Below the pieces are notes generated by a model. The model was not told the DNA's origin. It worked only from the letters and a program-made list of their open reading frames with translations, and searched no databases. A stretch of DNA of 64,000 nucleotides from Chlorobiota bacterium (GTDB lineage Bacteria > Bacteroidota > Ignavibacteria > Kapaibacteriales > UBA961): contig BJGZ01000007.1 in NCBI GenBank assembly GCA_014191195.1, positions 1-64,000 on the forward strand, given 5' to 3'. Below, piece by piece: positions 28,089 to 37,983 of the stretch (positions within the stretch are counted from its first letter, which is position 1; each line of letters begins with the position of its first letter). Position numbers and translations under genes: made by a program.

Positions 28089-28484
28089 TTATTTTTTGAT
28101 TTGATGAGTAAATGTTAAAGATGCCGAATTTACGCAATACCTTTGTCCAGTAGGCTTAGGTCCATCATCAAAGATATGTCCTAAATGTGCATTGCATTGC
28201 GAACAAAGAATTTCTGTTCTTTGCATCCAATGGCTATTATCTGTTGCCGTGCTTATATTTTGGGGATTAGAGCTATCAAAGAAAGATGGCCATCCGCATC
28301 CTGATTCATATTTTTCTTGCGATGTAAATAATTCAGTCCCACAGCATACACAATTATATGTACCATCTTCATGATGATTCCAATATTTTCCAGTAAATGC
28401 TCTTTCTGTTCCTTTCTTTCTGGTAACAATAAATTCCTCTTCACTTAATTCCTTTTTCCATTCTTCTTCGCTTTTATGTATCAT
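28089..28484 (-). CDS. msrB: Peptide-methionine (R)-S-oxide reductase MsrB
   Basis: MsrB reduces the R-epimer of methionine sulfoxide in proteins. The family signatures are complete: zinc pairs C45/C48 and C94/C97, GCGWPSFFD near 62-70, LGHIFDDGPKPTGQRYCVNS with catalytic Cys117, and a candidate resolving Cys63. No signal peptide is seen, so the protein is cytoplasmic. A length of 131 residues is normal for a single-domain MsrB. It sits between the Gly-rich surface-protein gene (10 bases upstream) and xseB, all on the minus strand. Confidence 0.97.
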   Translation of the reverse strand: MIHKSEEEWKKELSEEEFIVTRKKGTERAFTGKYWNHHEDGTYNCVCCGTELFTSQEKYESGCGWPSFFDSSNPQNISTATDNSHWMQRTEILCSQCNAHLGHIFDDGPKPTGQRYCVNSASLTFTHQIKK

Positions 28485-28494
28485 GACAAGATTC

Positions 28495-31400
28495 CTATCG
28501 TATTATGAGAATCGATTCCATTATGGATTCTGTTGGCGTTTGCAATAATATTTGTAAAACACCTGATGGTAAATTTTTGCAATCTATGCTATGATGTGAA
28601 TATCCTATAGAAGAATATCCTTGAATTAATGGAATAATTTCTCCAGTTACTGTTATCGCTTTCAGAGTATATTGACCTTTTTCTGGCAGTAACAGATGTA
28701 TATCTGCTTTATCATTAATAGGTTGTGGAGCAATCTGTATAAAAGCTCTCTGTACAGTTTTATCTGATTTCCACAAACGAATACCGCCTTCATAGCAAAT
28801 ATCATTTAAGCCAATTAATCCGTCTTGCTTATTTAATTTTAAGATGCCATTTTTTGGTTTATATGATCTGATATGAATATTCGAAGCAATATTATCACCT
28901 AAAAGTCCTTTCATATAGATATTTCCTAATAATGTTTGATTCTCTGTAATTGGAAATATTCCAGAAAAAACAGTAGAATCTGCTTCATTGATAAGTGAAA
29001 TTTGACTTCCTTTTGGATCAATACGTTCAAATGAAGCAATTGAGGAATTCCAAGACATTGTAATTTCTAAAGCATTTACTTTAGAGATTTGTATATCTTG
29101 TTGATTCATTAATGAAATTGGTAATACTGCAATTTCTCCATTACTTATGGATGCATTCCCTATTGTTAATAGTGCAGTTCCAATAGCACAAAACACAGAG
29201 TCAGAATAATGTATGCAATTATCAGGTGTATATACTTCTACTTTATAAAATCCAGCAGAATCTATGATGAAAAGAGAATCAGTAGCTCCAGTAATTGTAT
29301 TATTATTTCTATACCATTGAAATCTACCATTTATTGCACTCGCAAAAAGCGTATCATCTTTTTGAATGAGAATTGGTTTTAATGGACTATCTACTACTTT
29401 CAGAAATATTGAAGATTGAACACTACAGCCAGAATCATTAAATGCTGTAACAGTATACTTAGTAGATGAAACTGGACTTGCCAATGGATTTGCAGAAGTA
29501 GAGTCTGATAGTCCCTCGGAAGGCGTCCAAGAATATCTAAATCCTCCTTTTGCCCATAACTGAATAGTACCATTTTTGCACACAATTGTATCTGGAATAT
29601 GCTGTAAATCTGGTATTGGTAATATTGATACTAATACAGAATCTTTTGTCTTACAGCCAGATCCATCCAATAAAGTAAAATGATAATAAGCAGATGTACC
29701 AGGTTTTACGGTATAGGATAGTACAGAAAAATTGGTATTCAATGTATCTATTCGAAATTCAGATGAATGCCAATACATTGTAAATGGTGGATTCCCATTA
29801 ATAGTAGAAATCTGCAATAGTGAAATAGAATCTCCAGGACATATAGATTCTGACTTATTAAAACCACTAATTGTTGGTGCTTGTAAAAGGTTTATAAAAA
29901 TAGTGTCGATTGATGGACATCCCTGTGGAGACAATACTTGAACTGTATACAATGTATTTGTATCAACGATACAATGAACCTTTGATCCTTTATCTTCTAA
30001 TAATCCTTTGGAAGGATACCAATATACTTGCTCTGGACTATCTGCAGTTAATACAATAGTATCACCTTTACAAGCTGTATATGTTTTAATTGGTATATCA
30101 AGTTTTGGTGCAGGACGAATAACTACATTTACTCTGCCCATAATCACACAATCAAAAGAATCGGTAATACTAACATTATATGTGGTTGATTGACTTGGCC
30201 TTACATTAGGATATTGAGACAATGGGTCGTCTATATTTGGGCCTGTCCATAAATATCTGAAAGGGGGGCGTCCACCTGATGGCTCAACCCATAAATTTAA
30301 TAGCGTATTTGCACAAACTGTTGTGTCTTTAGCATTTCTTACACTTAATGCGGTTCTTCTACTTTCTGCTAATTGCACATTTTCATACGTTTTACCAATT
30401 TTCCCTGTATCTGCAGTATGGGTGTTTTTGGTTGCTATAACTGTTCCAGGAAATCCACCCGAAATAGTGGGTGTAATTTGGGGTGGTTTTACATATAAAA
30501 ATGAAACTATGCCTCCACCGCCACCGCCACCTGGGCCATGATTACCACCTGCATTGTTACTACCACCAACACCACCTTTTGCTTGTACTTGCAAAGAATC
30601 AAAAAAGATAAATCGTTGCACATCAAAAAAAATAGTTCCTCCAGCACCACCGCCACCAGATCCATCATTACCAGCAATTGCAAAAACATCATCTCCATTT
30701 GAAAATATCTGGGCACCTTGACGTATAATCATATTATTTGCTCTGATATAAGCAATGCCACCACCAGCACCACCAGCGGTTGCTAATTGATTATTATGAT
30801 GTCCACCACCACCACCGCCTCCCATAAAAATTTTAGCTTTTTTAATAGCAATAAATGTATCATAATTGATATGTCTGCCTGGCCTTCCACCTAAATCAAA
30901 ATTAGTACCTCCAAACTCTAAAGAACCTTTACCGCCATCACCTCCATTTCCGCCACCGCCGCCGCCAGAATTATGTGCATTACCTCCGCCTCCGGCATTA
31001 GCAGGAGCGCCTCGGCCACTAGCATAGGAATCTTTAAGGATAGCAATACCTTCGCCTTTTTCACCGGCACTATCGGTAAGAAGCTTTGAATATCTATATC
31101 CAAGTGCGCTATAGATTTGATTTTTATTTGGAATAGCATTTTGTGGAGATCCCCCTCTATATCCTCGACCAGAAATATCGATTGTTCCAGAAATATCCAA
31201 TGCTAAACGAATATCAAAAGCTAAAACTCCACCAGTAAGACCATCCCAAGGCTTTGCAGTTAATTTGGAAGTAATAGTAGCCGTATCATAACCAGGTAAA
31301 GAAACTAATTGAACCGGTGCATCCGAAGGATAATAATCTAATAATGGTGAATATTTAAGATTGATAAGATCATTTTGCACAGAAGAAATTTCTACAACTT

Positions 31401-31686
31401 CTGCATTCCCAGCACCTTTAAAATCTATCATATCTCCAAAAGTAGAAGAATCATCAGTATTAATTGAAGCACCTTTCATTTGGATTAAAATTGCTTTGTC
31501 ACCAGCTTCAAATCCAAATGAATTATCTACTTTGATATAGTTTTTGCAATTGTCTAATTGTAAAACTCTTGCATAATTATTAATAATACCAGATAAGTTT
31601 ACTTTTTGGGCGATAACAGTATCATATCCAAAAAACAAGGCATTACAAATAAGTAAACAAGTAATGATATACTGTGTTATGTGCAT
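28495..31686 (-). CDS. Large Gly-rich surface protein with Por-type sorting domain
   Basis: The ATG at 31686 gives a signal peptide (MHITQYIITCLLICNALFFG to VIAQ); the longer frame from 31797 adds an implausible leader. A beta-rich N-terminal domain is followed by a glycine-rich segment (about residues 215-400, with runs such as GGGGNAHNSGGGGGGNGG). Several PKD/Ig-like modules come next (VEPSGGRPPFRYLWTG, VYWYPSKGLL, FRYSWTPSEGLSD), then a cohesin-like domain near 880-980. The last 80 residues (PQPINDKADIHLLLP, LKAITVTGEI, LPSGVLQILLQ) look like a type IX secretion sorting domain. It is probably a secreted or cell-surface adhesin-like protein; the ligand is unknown. Confidence 0.82.
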   Translation of the reverse strand: MHITQYIITCLLICNALFFGYDTVIAQKVNLSGIINNYARVLQLDNCKNYIKVDNSFGFEAGDKAILIQMKGASINTDDSSTFGDMIDFKGAGNAEVVEISSVQNDLINLKYSPLLDYYPSDAPVQLVSLPGYDTATITSKLTAKPWDGLTGGVLAFDIRLALDISGTIDISGRGYRGGSPQNAIPNKNQIYSALGYRYSKLLTDSAGEKGEGIAILKDSYASGRGAPANAGGGGNAHNSGGGGGGNGGDGGKGSLEFGGTNFDLGGRPGRHINYDTFIAIKKAKIFMGGGGGGGHHNNQLATAGGAGGGIAYIRANNMIIRQGAQIFSNGDDVFAIAGNDGSGGGGAGGTIFFDVQRFIFFDSLQVQAKGGVGGSNNAGGNHGPGGGGGGGIVSFLYVKPPQITPTISGGFPGTVIATKNTHTADTGKIGKTYENVQLAESRRTALSVRNAKDTTVCANTLLNLWVEPSGGRPPFRYLWTGPNIDDPLSQYPNVRPSQSTTYNVSITDSFDCVIMGRVNVVIRPAPKLDIPIKTYTACKGDTIVLTADSPEQVYWYPSKGLLEDKGSKVHCIVDTNTLYTVQVLSPQGCPSIDTIFINLLQAPTISGFNKSESICPGDSISLLQISTINGNPPFTMYWHSSEFRIDTLNTNFSVLSYTVKPGTSAYYHFTLLDGSGCKTKDSVLVSILPIPDLQHIPDTIVCKNGTIQLWAKGGFRYSWTPSEGLSDSTSANPLASPVSSTKYTVTAFNDSGCSVQSSIFLKVVDSPLKPILIQKDDTLFASAINGRFQWYRNNNTITGATDSLFIIDSAGFYKVEVYTPDNCIHYSDSVFCAIGTALLTIGNASISNGEIAVLPISLMNQQDIQISKVNALEITMSWNSSIASFERIDPKGSQISLINEADSTVFSGIFPITENQTLLGNIYMKGLLGDNIASNIHIRSYKPKNGILKLNKQDGLIGLNDICYEGGIRLWKSDKTVQRAFIQIAPQPINDKADIHLLLPEKGQYTLKAITVTGEIIPLIQGYSSIGYSHHSIDCKNLPSGVLQILLQTPTESIMESILIIR

Positions 31687-31991
31687 GAAAATGGACAAGA
31701 AACAAGTGAATAGATAGAAGATATATATGTAAATAATGAGAAAAGAATCATAAAATTTACACAGCTGCATATGCAAAATACAATTCTTAAATTTCAAATG
31801 TTAACAAAATTATTTTACCTAAAAAATAGCCTATTCTTTGAAATAGACAGGCGATCGAAGCCATTGATAATGCAATTAATTCCGAAGTTTTTTACGTTCT
31901 CTATCAATCTGTAATTTTTACATAAAAATTGCTTATTTTTGCCTTGCTTATTTTTTTTGATCAAACTATTGATTAAGTTCAAAAGGCTATA
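31687..31991. other. Divergent promoter region upstream of glgA
   Basis: This AT-rich 305-base region separates the Gly-rich surface-protein gene (minus) from glgA (plus). It contains a 12-base direct repeat, TTGCTTATTTTT, at 31929-31940 and 31944-31955 (15-base period), and then a 10-base palindrome TTTGATCAAA at 31956-31965, shortly before the glgA start. TATTTTTG at 31934-31941 matches the Bacteroidota -7 pattern, but a -33 box is not evident. No RNA gene or terminator was seen. Confidence 0.35.
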
Positions 31992-33479
31992 ATGGCAAAG
32001 ACTCTCAGTATATTATTTGTTTCCAGTGAAGTATATCCTTTTGCAAAAACGGGTGGTTTGGCTGATGTTTCTTATTCATTACCATTAGCTTTAAGAGAAT
32101 TGGGGCATGATATTAGGGTGATGGCTCCCAAATATGGTTCGATAAGTGAAAGAAAAAATAGAATTCACGAAATAAATAGATTACGCGACATTCCTATTCC
32201 TGTGGGTGAAAATACTGCTTTAGCAACAGTAAAATCTTCTTCAATTAATAATCCTCGCTCTAAAGTTCAAGCATATATAACTACTAATACTAATTATTTT
32301 GATGCCAATAAAGGATTTTACGCAGATCCATCTACTGGTGTAGATTATGAAGATAATGATGAGCGATTTGTATTCTTTAATCGTTCTGTTATTCAGACAT
32401 GTTTGCTTCTTGGTTGGGTTCCAGATATAATTCATTGTAATGATTGGCAGACAGGGATTTTGCCTGCCTTACTAAGATTGCAGCACAATGATGTATTTGC
32501 TAAAACCAAGATTATATTTACCATACATAATTTTGGTAATCAGGGTGATTTTAATTTAGAATCAATCAATCGAATAGGATTTCATGAATCACATGCGGAT
32601 GCTTTGTCTCATAAAGAAAAAGTAAATTTCATGAAAGCTGGTATTCATTTTTCTGACTGTATCACCACAGTAAGTCCTACATATGCCAAAGAAGTATTAA
32701 CCGATCAAAAGCTTAGTAATGGATTAAGTGATGTCTTAAATCGTCGAGCAGAGAAGATGTTAGGGATTGCCCATGGAGTTGATTTGAATACATGGAATCC
32801 CAAAATTGATCCATTAATCACAAAAAAATATGATAAATCTTCAATTGAAGATAAAGCTCCAAATAAAGAAACTGTCTTAGAACGATTTGGATTACCTATA
32901 CATACAGATAAAAATGTACCATTGATAGCTATGGTTACAAGAATCAATGAACAAAAGGGTATTCAGTTAATTCTTGATGCAGCAAAAGATCTGATGTCTC
33001 AAGATATTCAATTGGTAATGCTTGGCGAGGGTGATCATTCATTTTACCCTCAATTAAAGGCATTAACAAAAAAATATCCTGAGAAATTTGCATTAAAGAT
33101 TGAATTTGATGATGAATTGGCTCATCTTATGGAAGCAGGAGCAGATATGTTCTTGATGCCATCTTTATATGAACCATGTGGTCTTAATCAACAGTATTCA
33201 CTAGTATATGGAACAGTTCCTATTGTCCGTAAAACTGGAGGATTGGCAGATACAGTAAGAGATTATAATCCAGAAAATGGAGAAGGAACAGGGTTTTTAT
33301 TCTCTGATTACAGTGCAAAATCGATGATCCAAGCTATTAGCCGTGCATTGGAATTATATAAAAATCCAGAAGCATGGCAAGCATTAGTAATAAATGGAAT
33401 GAATGAAGATCATTCTTGGGGTAGAGCCGCCAGACAATATTCTGAACTGTATCGTGCTTTGATGAAAGATACATTCTGA
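31992..33479 (+). CDS. glgA: Glycogen synthase (GT5 family)
   Basis: GlgA transfers glucose from ADP-glucose to the growing alpha-1,4-glucan. The sugar-nucleotide motif KTGGL is at 19-23 (SSEVYPFAKTGGLADV). The catalytic-domain blocks IHCNDWQTGILPALL and MPSLYEPCGLNQQYSLVYG with the second KTGGLADTV are all present, giving the two-Rossmann GT-B fold. At 495 residues it has normal length. No other glycogen genes are in the window. The next gene, a lipoprotein, starts 36 bases downstream on the same strand. Confidence 0.95.
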   Translation: MAKTLSILFVSSEVYPFAKTGGLADVSYSLPLALRELGHDIRVMAPKYGSISERKNRIHEINRLRDIPIPVGENTALATVKSSSINNPRSKVQAYITTNTNYFDANKGFYADPSTGVDYEDNDERFVFFNRSVIQTCLLLGWVPDIIHCNDWQTGILPALLRLQHNDVFAKTKIIFTIHNFGNQGDFNLESINRIGFHESHADALSHKEKVNFMKAGIHFSDCITTVSPTYAKEVLTDQKLSNGLSDVLNRRAEKMLGIAHGVDLNTWNPKIDPLITKKYDKSSIEDKAPNKETVLERFGLPIHTDKNVPLIAMVTRINEQKGIQLILDAAKDLMSQDIQLVMLGEGDHSFYPQLKALTKKYPEKFALKIEFDDELAHLMEAGADMFLMPSLYEPCGLNQQYSLVYGTVPIVRKTGGLADTVRDYNPENGEGTGFLFSDYSAKSMIQAISRALELYKNPEAWQALVINGMNEDHSWGRAARQYSELYRALMKDTF

Positions 33480-33515
33480 TAATTTTCACACACACATTAC
33501 AGATTGGAATTTAGA

Positions 33516-34712
33516 ATGCTGAAAAACATTTTTATCAGTATGTTCTCTCTTATAACTATGTCTATTTTGTTTGGCTGCAATGAGCAAAGCCCTGTAGCAG
33601 GCGGAATATTGATTGATGACTCCACATATGTAACTGTATTAACTTCAGATAGTGTCCCTTTTCTTAAAAACTCTACTGTATTCAATACAAAACCATCAGC
33701 TTCCTATTTAAATTCTTTGTTTATTGGATCTAGCAAAGGATTTCAAGCTTCCGTTCTTGCTAGATTTGGGAATATACCAGATTCTTTAGCTGGAGCTGAA
33801 ATACTATCTGCAACACTTAGATTACAACCTGAACGCTATGTTTTTGGTGATTCTGTGGCAAATAGGCTTGCATTTTCAGTGTATTCTGTAAATAAATTAT
33901 GGGCTCCTGATGCCACGATAGATACTGTATCGCAAAATGGTTTTATTGATTCAAAATCAATTGCAAATTATGATGGAATAATACCATTAAAAGATACAAT
34001 GCTCTCAATTTCAATTGATATTGAAAAGTCTTGTATATCCCAATGGTTTACAACAAAGTCAAACACTAAAAGTGATTCTCTTATCTATGGAATTGCATTA
34101 ATTCCAACGATGAATTCCACAGTTATAAGGGCATTTGTTAGGAATACGATATCATCTCCAGCAAAATCACCGGTATTATTACAAGTATTGTATAAAAAAT
34201 CTGGATCACAGACAGTAGATTCTGTTCTATTGATTTCTGCTTATGATGGTTGTTTTGTAAAATCTCCTGTTCAAAATGATGGTTCTATTGTATTAGATTG
34301 TGCAAGTGGACAAGTATCCGAACTTGGTTTCAATTTAAGTGCGGTTCCTAAAAAAGTTTCTATTCATGGAGCCGTTTTAACATTACAAGTCAATACATCT
34401 CAATGTATTACTGGTAATAGGCCTAAAGACACCGTTATCACTGCAAATTTTGTTGATAGTTCAACAGCTAATATCCTTCGTGAGTACTATGCTGTATCAT
34501 CTTCTACTAGTACTGAATACACCTTTTCTGTTCTAAATAGTGTTATCGAAGGAATATTAAGAAGAGGAACAAATGGTATCTTGAAAATTTTGCCATTTGT
34601 TGATAGAGACAGAAATCGCGTTGATCGATTAGTTTTTTATGGCCCAAATGATCCAGATCCTACCAAAAGACCCAAATTAAAAATCGTCTATTCTAATCGT
34701 CCAAAACCATAA
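33516..34712 (+). CDS. Lipoprotein with DNRLRE-like domain
   Basis: The ATG at 33516 gives a lipoprotein signal peptide with ILFGC (C21). The mature protein is beta-rich. The segment SLAGAEILSATLRLQPER followed by AFSVYSVNKLWAPDATIDTV resembles DNRLRE/disaggregatase-type beta-sandwich domains of surface proteins. A second similar half (PKKVSIHGAVLTLQVN) suggests two domains in tandem. No catalytic motif is apparent. It may be a carbohydrate- or matrix-binding outer-membrane lipoprotein (inference). It lies just downstream of glgA; TTG 33504 is a less likely start. Confidence 0.72.
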   Translation: MLKNIFISMFSLITMSILFGCNEQSPVAGGILIDDSTYVTVLTSDSVPFLKNSTVFNTKPSASYLNSLFIGSSKGFQASVLARFGNIPDSLAGAEILSATLRLQPERYVFGDSVANRLAFSVYSVNKLWAPDATIDTVSQNGFIDSKSIANYDGIIPLKDTMLSISIDIEKSCISQWFTTKSNTKSDSLIYGIALIPTMNSTVIRAFVRNTISSPAKSPVLLQVLYKKSGSQTVDSVLLISAYDGCFVKSPVQNDGSIVLDCASGQVSELGFNLSAVPKKVSIHGAVLTLQVNTSQCITGNRPKDTVITANFVDSSTANILREYYAVSSSTSTEYTFSVLNSVIEGILRRGTNGILKILPFVDRDRNRVDRLVFYGPNDPDPTKRPKLKIVYSNRPKP

Positions 34713-34775
34713 GAAATTCTGTTCTGGCTCATAGATTATTGATGTATTCTTCTATTTTTATCCTAAAGTGTACTC

Positions 34776-37700
34776 ATGAAACACTGTATCGTTAGTGTAT
34801 TATTTGCATTATTCATTGTATTAACAGCACATGCTCAAATTCCTCAACAATTTCTTTCAGAAATGAAATTTAGATCTATTGGCCCATATCGAGGTGGAAG
34901 ATCATTAGCATGTACTGGAATAATTGGAGATAGAAAAACATATTACTTTGGAGCAACTGGTGGTGGTATTTGGAAAACAATAGATGCTGGTGAAACATGG
35001 CTGCCTTGTTCAGATACTACATTGAATGCTTCGTCTATTGGTGCAATTGCAGTAGCTCAATCGGATGCTTCGATACTATTTGCAGGGACAGGTGAATGTG
35101 ATATAAGAGGTAATATTTCCTTTGGGGAAGGAATCTATAAATCAACCAATGCCGGAGTATCATGGAAATATTCTGGTTTAAGAGAATCTGGTTCGATTGC
35201 AAAAATTTCGATACATCCCAAAAATCCAGATGAAATTATTATTGCATCTATGGGACATGTTTTTGGGTCAAATCCAGAAAGAGGAATATATAAATCTATC
35301 GATGGTGGTGATTCTTGGAAAAAAGTGTTATCAAGATCAGGCTTATTAGCGGATTCAACAGGGGCTATTGATATTCAAAGAGATCCATTTAATCCTAAAA
35401 TTCTCTATGCATCATTATGGCAGGCATATAGAAATGCATATTCAATGAGTAGTGGAGGCATTGGAAGTGGACTATTTACTTCAATAGATGGAGGAGAAAC
35501 ATGGAAAGAAATCACTAAATCAGCAGGTTTACCTGTCGGAATAAATGGAAAAATACGTATCGCATGCTCTCCTGCCCAAAAAGATCGTATCTGGGCGATG
35601 ATAGAAAATGAAAATGGTGGATTATTTAAAAGTGATGATGCAGGAAATTCTTGGAAAAGAGTTTCTGAAGACAGACAAATACGTCAAAGACCATGGTATT
35701 TTTCTCATATTATTGCAGATCCTAAAAATTCAGAAACCATCTATGCTTTAAATGTTGGTTTGTATAAAAGTACAGATGGAGGAACAACATTTAAGGGTAT
35801 GAATACCATGCATGGTGATCATCATGATATGTGGATTGATCCATTAGACTCCGAGCGTTTTGTTCTAGCAGACGATGGTGGAGCCGTTATTACCAATACA
35901 GGTGGTTCTGGATATACTGCATTAGATTTACCAACAGCACAATTTTATCATGTCACTGCTGATAATCACATACCATATAGAATATATGGCTGCCAACAAG
36001 ATAATTCTTCTGTTGGCATTGCAAGTAGATCAACTGGTTGGGCCATTGGTAAAGAAGATTGGTTTACAGCAGCCGGAGGTGAATCCGGGTATATTGCTGT
36101 TGATCCACTAAATTCAGATATAATTTATGGCGGAAATTATGGTGGCTTTCTTTCTAAACTACATAGAAAAACTAATCAAGATCAAGATGTAAGTGTCTAT
36201 CCAGAAAATGTAGTTGGTTGTAGTGCCGAAACACATCAATATAGATTTCAATGGACATATCCCATTGTGTTTTCTAAACATGATAAGAAGAAGCTGTATG
36301 TATGCGGAAATCATGTTTTTGCATCTACTACAGGTGGTAATTCTTGGGATAAGATAAGTCCAGATTTAACGACGAATGATAAATCAAAGCAAAAAGCTTC
36401 TGGTGGAATCATAACTAAAGATAATACAGGCGTAGAAACATATTGCACCATCTTTGCATTTGCTGAATCACCTGTAAATCCTAATATTCTGTGGACAGGT
36501 AGCGATGACGGCTTAGTGTATATTACTACAGATGGTGGAAGTAATTGGAAAAATGTTACTCCATCTATATTACCTAATGAAGGAAAACCGGCACTTATTA
36601 GTATTATAGAAGCAGGGCACTATGATGAAGGAACTGCATATATAGCTGCTACAAGATATAAATCTGCAGATGATCAACAACCTTACTTGTTAAAAACAAC
36701 TGATTATGGAGCTTCATGGAAATTAATTACCGATGGAATTCAAGCCCCATCATATACCAGAGTAATAAGAGAAGATCCAGTTCAAAAAGATTTACTTTAT
36801 GCTGGAACAGAAACCGGACTCTTTATATCAGTTAATGGCGGAAATTCTTGGCAATCTTTTCAACAAAATGTACCTAGATCTCCAATACATGACTTAATGA
36901 TTCATGAAAGAGAGCATGACTTAATTCTTGCAACACATGGAAGATCTTTTTGGATATTAGATGATATTATGCCACTTAGATATATAGCTTCTTATCATAA
37001 AAGTTTAGTTAGTTCAGAGCCATTATTATTTGCTCCCAGAAATTCTTGGAGAATGGATGGTGGATCTTTTTATTATCCAGAAATGCAAATTGGCCAGAAT
37101 CTTCCTAGTGGTGTAATGGTTTCATATTATGTAGGTAATAAATCTGAAAAACCAATCACATTAGAATTCCATGATCAATTTGATTCTTTATTGGTAAAGT
37201 TTTCATCTGATAAGACTTTAAAAGGGGACAAAGTAAAAGCAGAGACATCCTTTTATGCTGATGAAAAGAAAAAGGAAAATAATGCCGCTGTATCTTCTCA
37301 GATTGGCTTTAATAGATTTACGTGGAATATGAGAATGCCTGATGCAAAAGAATCACCTGTTGTATTATGGGGTGCTTCAAATACAGGCCCAAAAGTAGTA
37401 CCAGGTACATATTCTGTTAGTATGAAAAGTGGGGATTCACTTATTGCCAAGAAAAAATTCATTATAGAATCTGCATTAATGGTACCAATTGCTGATCTGA
37501 AAGCTCAATATGATATGCACATGCAAATCAATAAAAAAGTGACAGAGATTCATGAAACAATTGGGCGATTAAGGGATATAAAGAATTCGATTCAATCGGC
37601 AAGTGATAGGATTGAAAAAGAAGTAAGTGATTCAATTGCAAAAAAAAGTATTATTTCTTTGGGAAAAATTATTACTGATACTCTTAAAAGTATAGAAGAA

Positions 37701-37967
37701 GAACTTATTCAAACAAAAGCAAAGGCTGGACAAGATCTTCTAAATTATCCAATGAAACTTAATAATAAATTAGCTGCATTAACCTCAACAGTTAGTTCTG
37801 CAGAAACTGCTCCAACTGCTCAAACATATGCCGCAGTTAAATATATAATTACTAAAGTTGATTATCAATTAGAAAAATACCAAGGAATGGGAAAAGTTGA
37901 AATCAAGAAATTTAACGATCTCTATATTGGTTTCAAATTACCTGCAATACCTTCAATAAAACCCTGA
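34776..37967 (+). CDS. Exported Asp-box (BNR/sortilin-like) beta-propeller protein
   Basis: A signal peptide (ending AHAQ) precedes two propeller-like blocks built from Asp-box repeats. At least nine are visible, for example STNAGVSWK, SIDGGDSWK, SIDGGETWK, SDDAGNSWK, STDGGTTFK, TTDGGSNWK, TTDYGASWK and SVNGGNSWQ. The family beginning FRSIGPYRGGR and ATGGGIWKTIDAGETW is that of large exported VPS10/BNR-type proteins often mislabelled glycosyl hydrolases. The C-terminal 200 residues are helical and charged (MHMQINKKVTEIHETIGRL). No sorting domain is seen. Ligand or substrate unknown. Its 3' end converges with another Asp-box gene, the stop codons being two bases apart. Confidence 0.85.
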   Translation: MKHCIVSVLFALFIVLTAHAQIPQQFLSEMKFRSIGPYRGGRSLACTGIIGDRKTYYFGATGGGIWKTIDAGETWLPCSDTTLNASSIGAIAVAQSDASILFAGTGECDIRGNISFGEGIYKSTNAGVSWKYSGLRESGSIAKISIHPKNPDEIIIASMGHVFGSNPERGIYKSIDGGDSWKKVLSRSGLLADSTGAIDIQRDPFNPKILYASLWQAYRNAYSMSSGGIGSGLFTSIDGGETWKEITKSAGLPVGINGKIRIACSPAQKDRIWAMIENENGGLFKSDDAGNSWKRVSEDRQIRQRPWYFSHIIADPKNSETIYALNVGLYKSTDGGTTFKGMNTMHGDHHDMWIDPLDSERFVLADDGGAVITNTGGSGYTALDLPTAQFYHVTADNHIPYRIYGCQQDNSSVGIASRSTGWAIGKEDWFTAAGGESGYIAVDPLNSDIIYGGNYGGFLSKLHRKTNQDQDVSVYPENVVGCSAETHQYRFQWTYPIVFSKHDKKKLYVCGNHVFASTTGGNSWDKISPDLTTNDKSKQKASGGIITKDNTGVETYCTIFAFAESPVNPNILWTGSDDGLVYITTDGGSNWKNVTPSILPNEGKPALISIIEAGHYDEGTAYIAATRYKSADDQQPYLLKTTDYGASWKLITDGIQAPSYTRVIREDPVQKDLLYAGTETGLFISVNGGNSWQSFQQNVPRSPIHDLMIHEREHDLILATHGRSFWILDDIMPLRYIASYHKSLVSSEPLLFAPRNSWRMDGGSFYYPEMQIGQNLPSGVMVSYYVGNKSEKPITLEFHDQFDSLLVKFSSDKTLKGDKVKAETSFYADEKKKENNAAVSSQIGFNRFTWNMRMPDAKESPVVLWGASNTGPKVVPGTYSVSMKSGDSLIAKKKFIIESALMVPIADLKAQYDMHMQINKKVTEIHETIGRLRDIKNSIQSASDRIEKEVSDSIAKKSIISLGKIITDTLKSIEEELIQTKAKAGQDLLNYPMKLNNKLAALTSTVSSAETAPTAQTYAAVKYIITKVDYQLEKYQGMGKVEIKKFNDLYIGFKLPAIPSIKP

Positions 37968-37983
37968 CATTAATGTGAGGGTT
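37960..37983. terminator. Bidirectional hairpin spanning two convergent stop codons
   Basis: AACCCT (37960-37965) pairs with AGGGTT (37978-37983), and ACATT with AATGT inside, separated by one G/G mismatch on the stem. The hairpin contains the stop codons of both convergent Asp-box genes. T-rich sequence follows on each side (GTTTAAT on plus, TTTATT on minus). It is a likely shared terminator, though its U tracts are short. Confidence 0.5.

Noticed and set aside
30900-31140. Hydrophobic or Val-rich antisense frames in the Gly-rich gene
   Set aside because: They are shadows of glycine codons read in other frames and have no start signals or domains.
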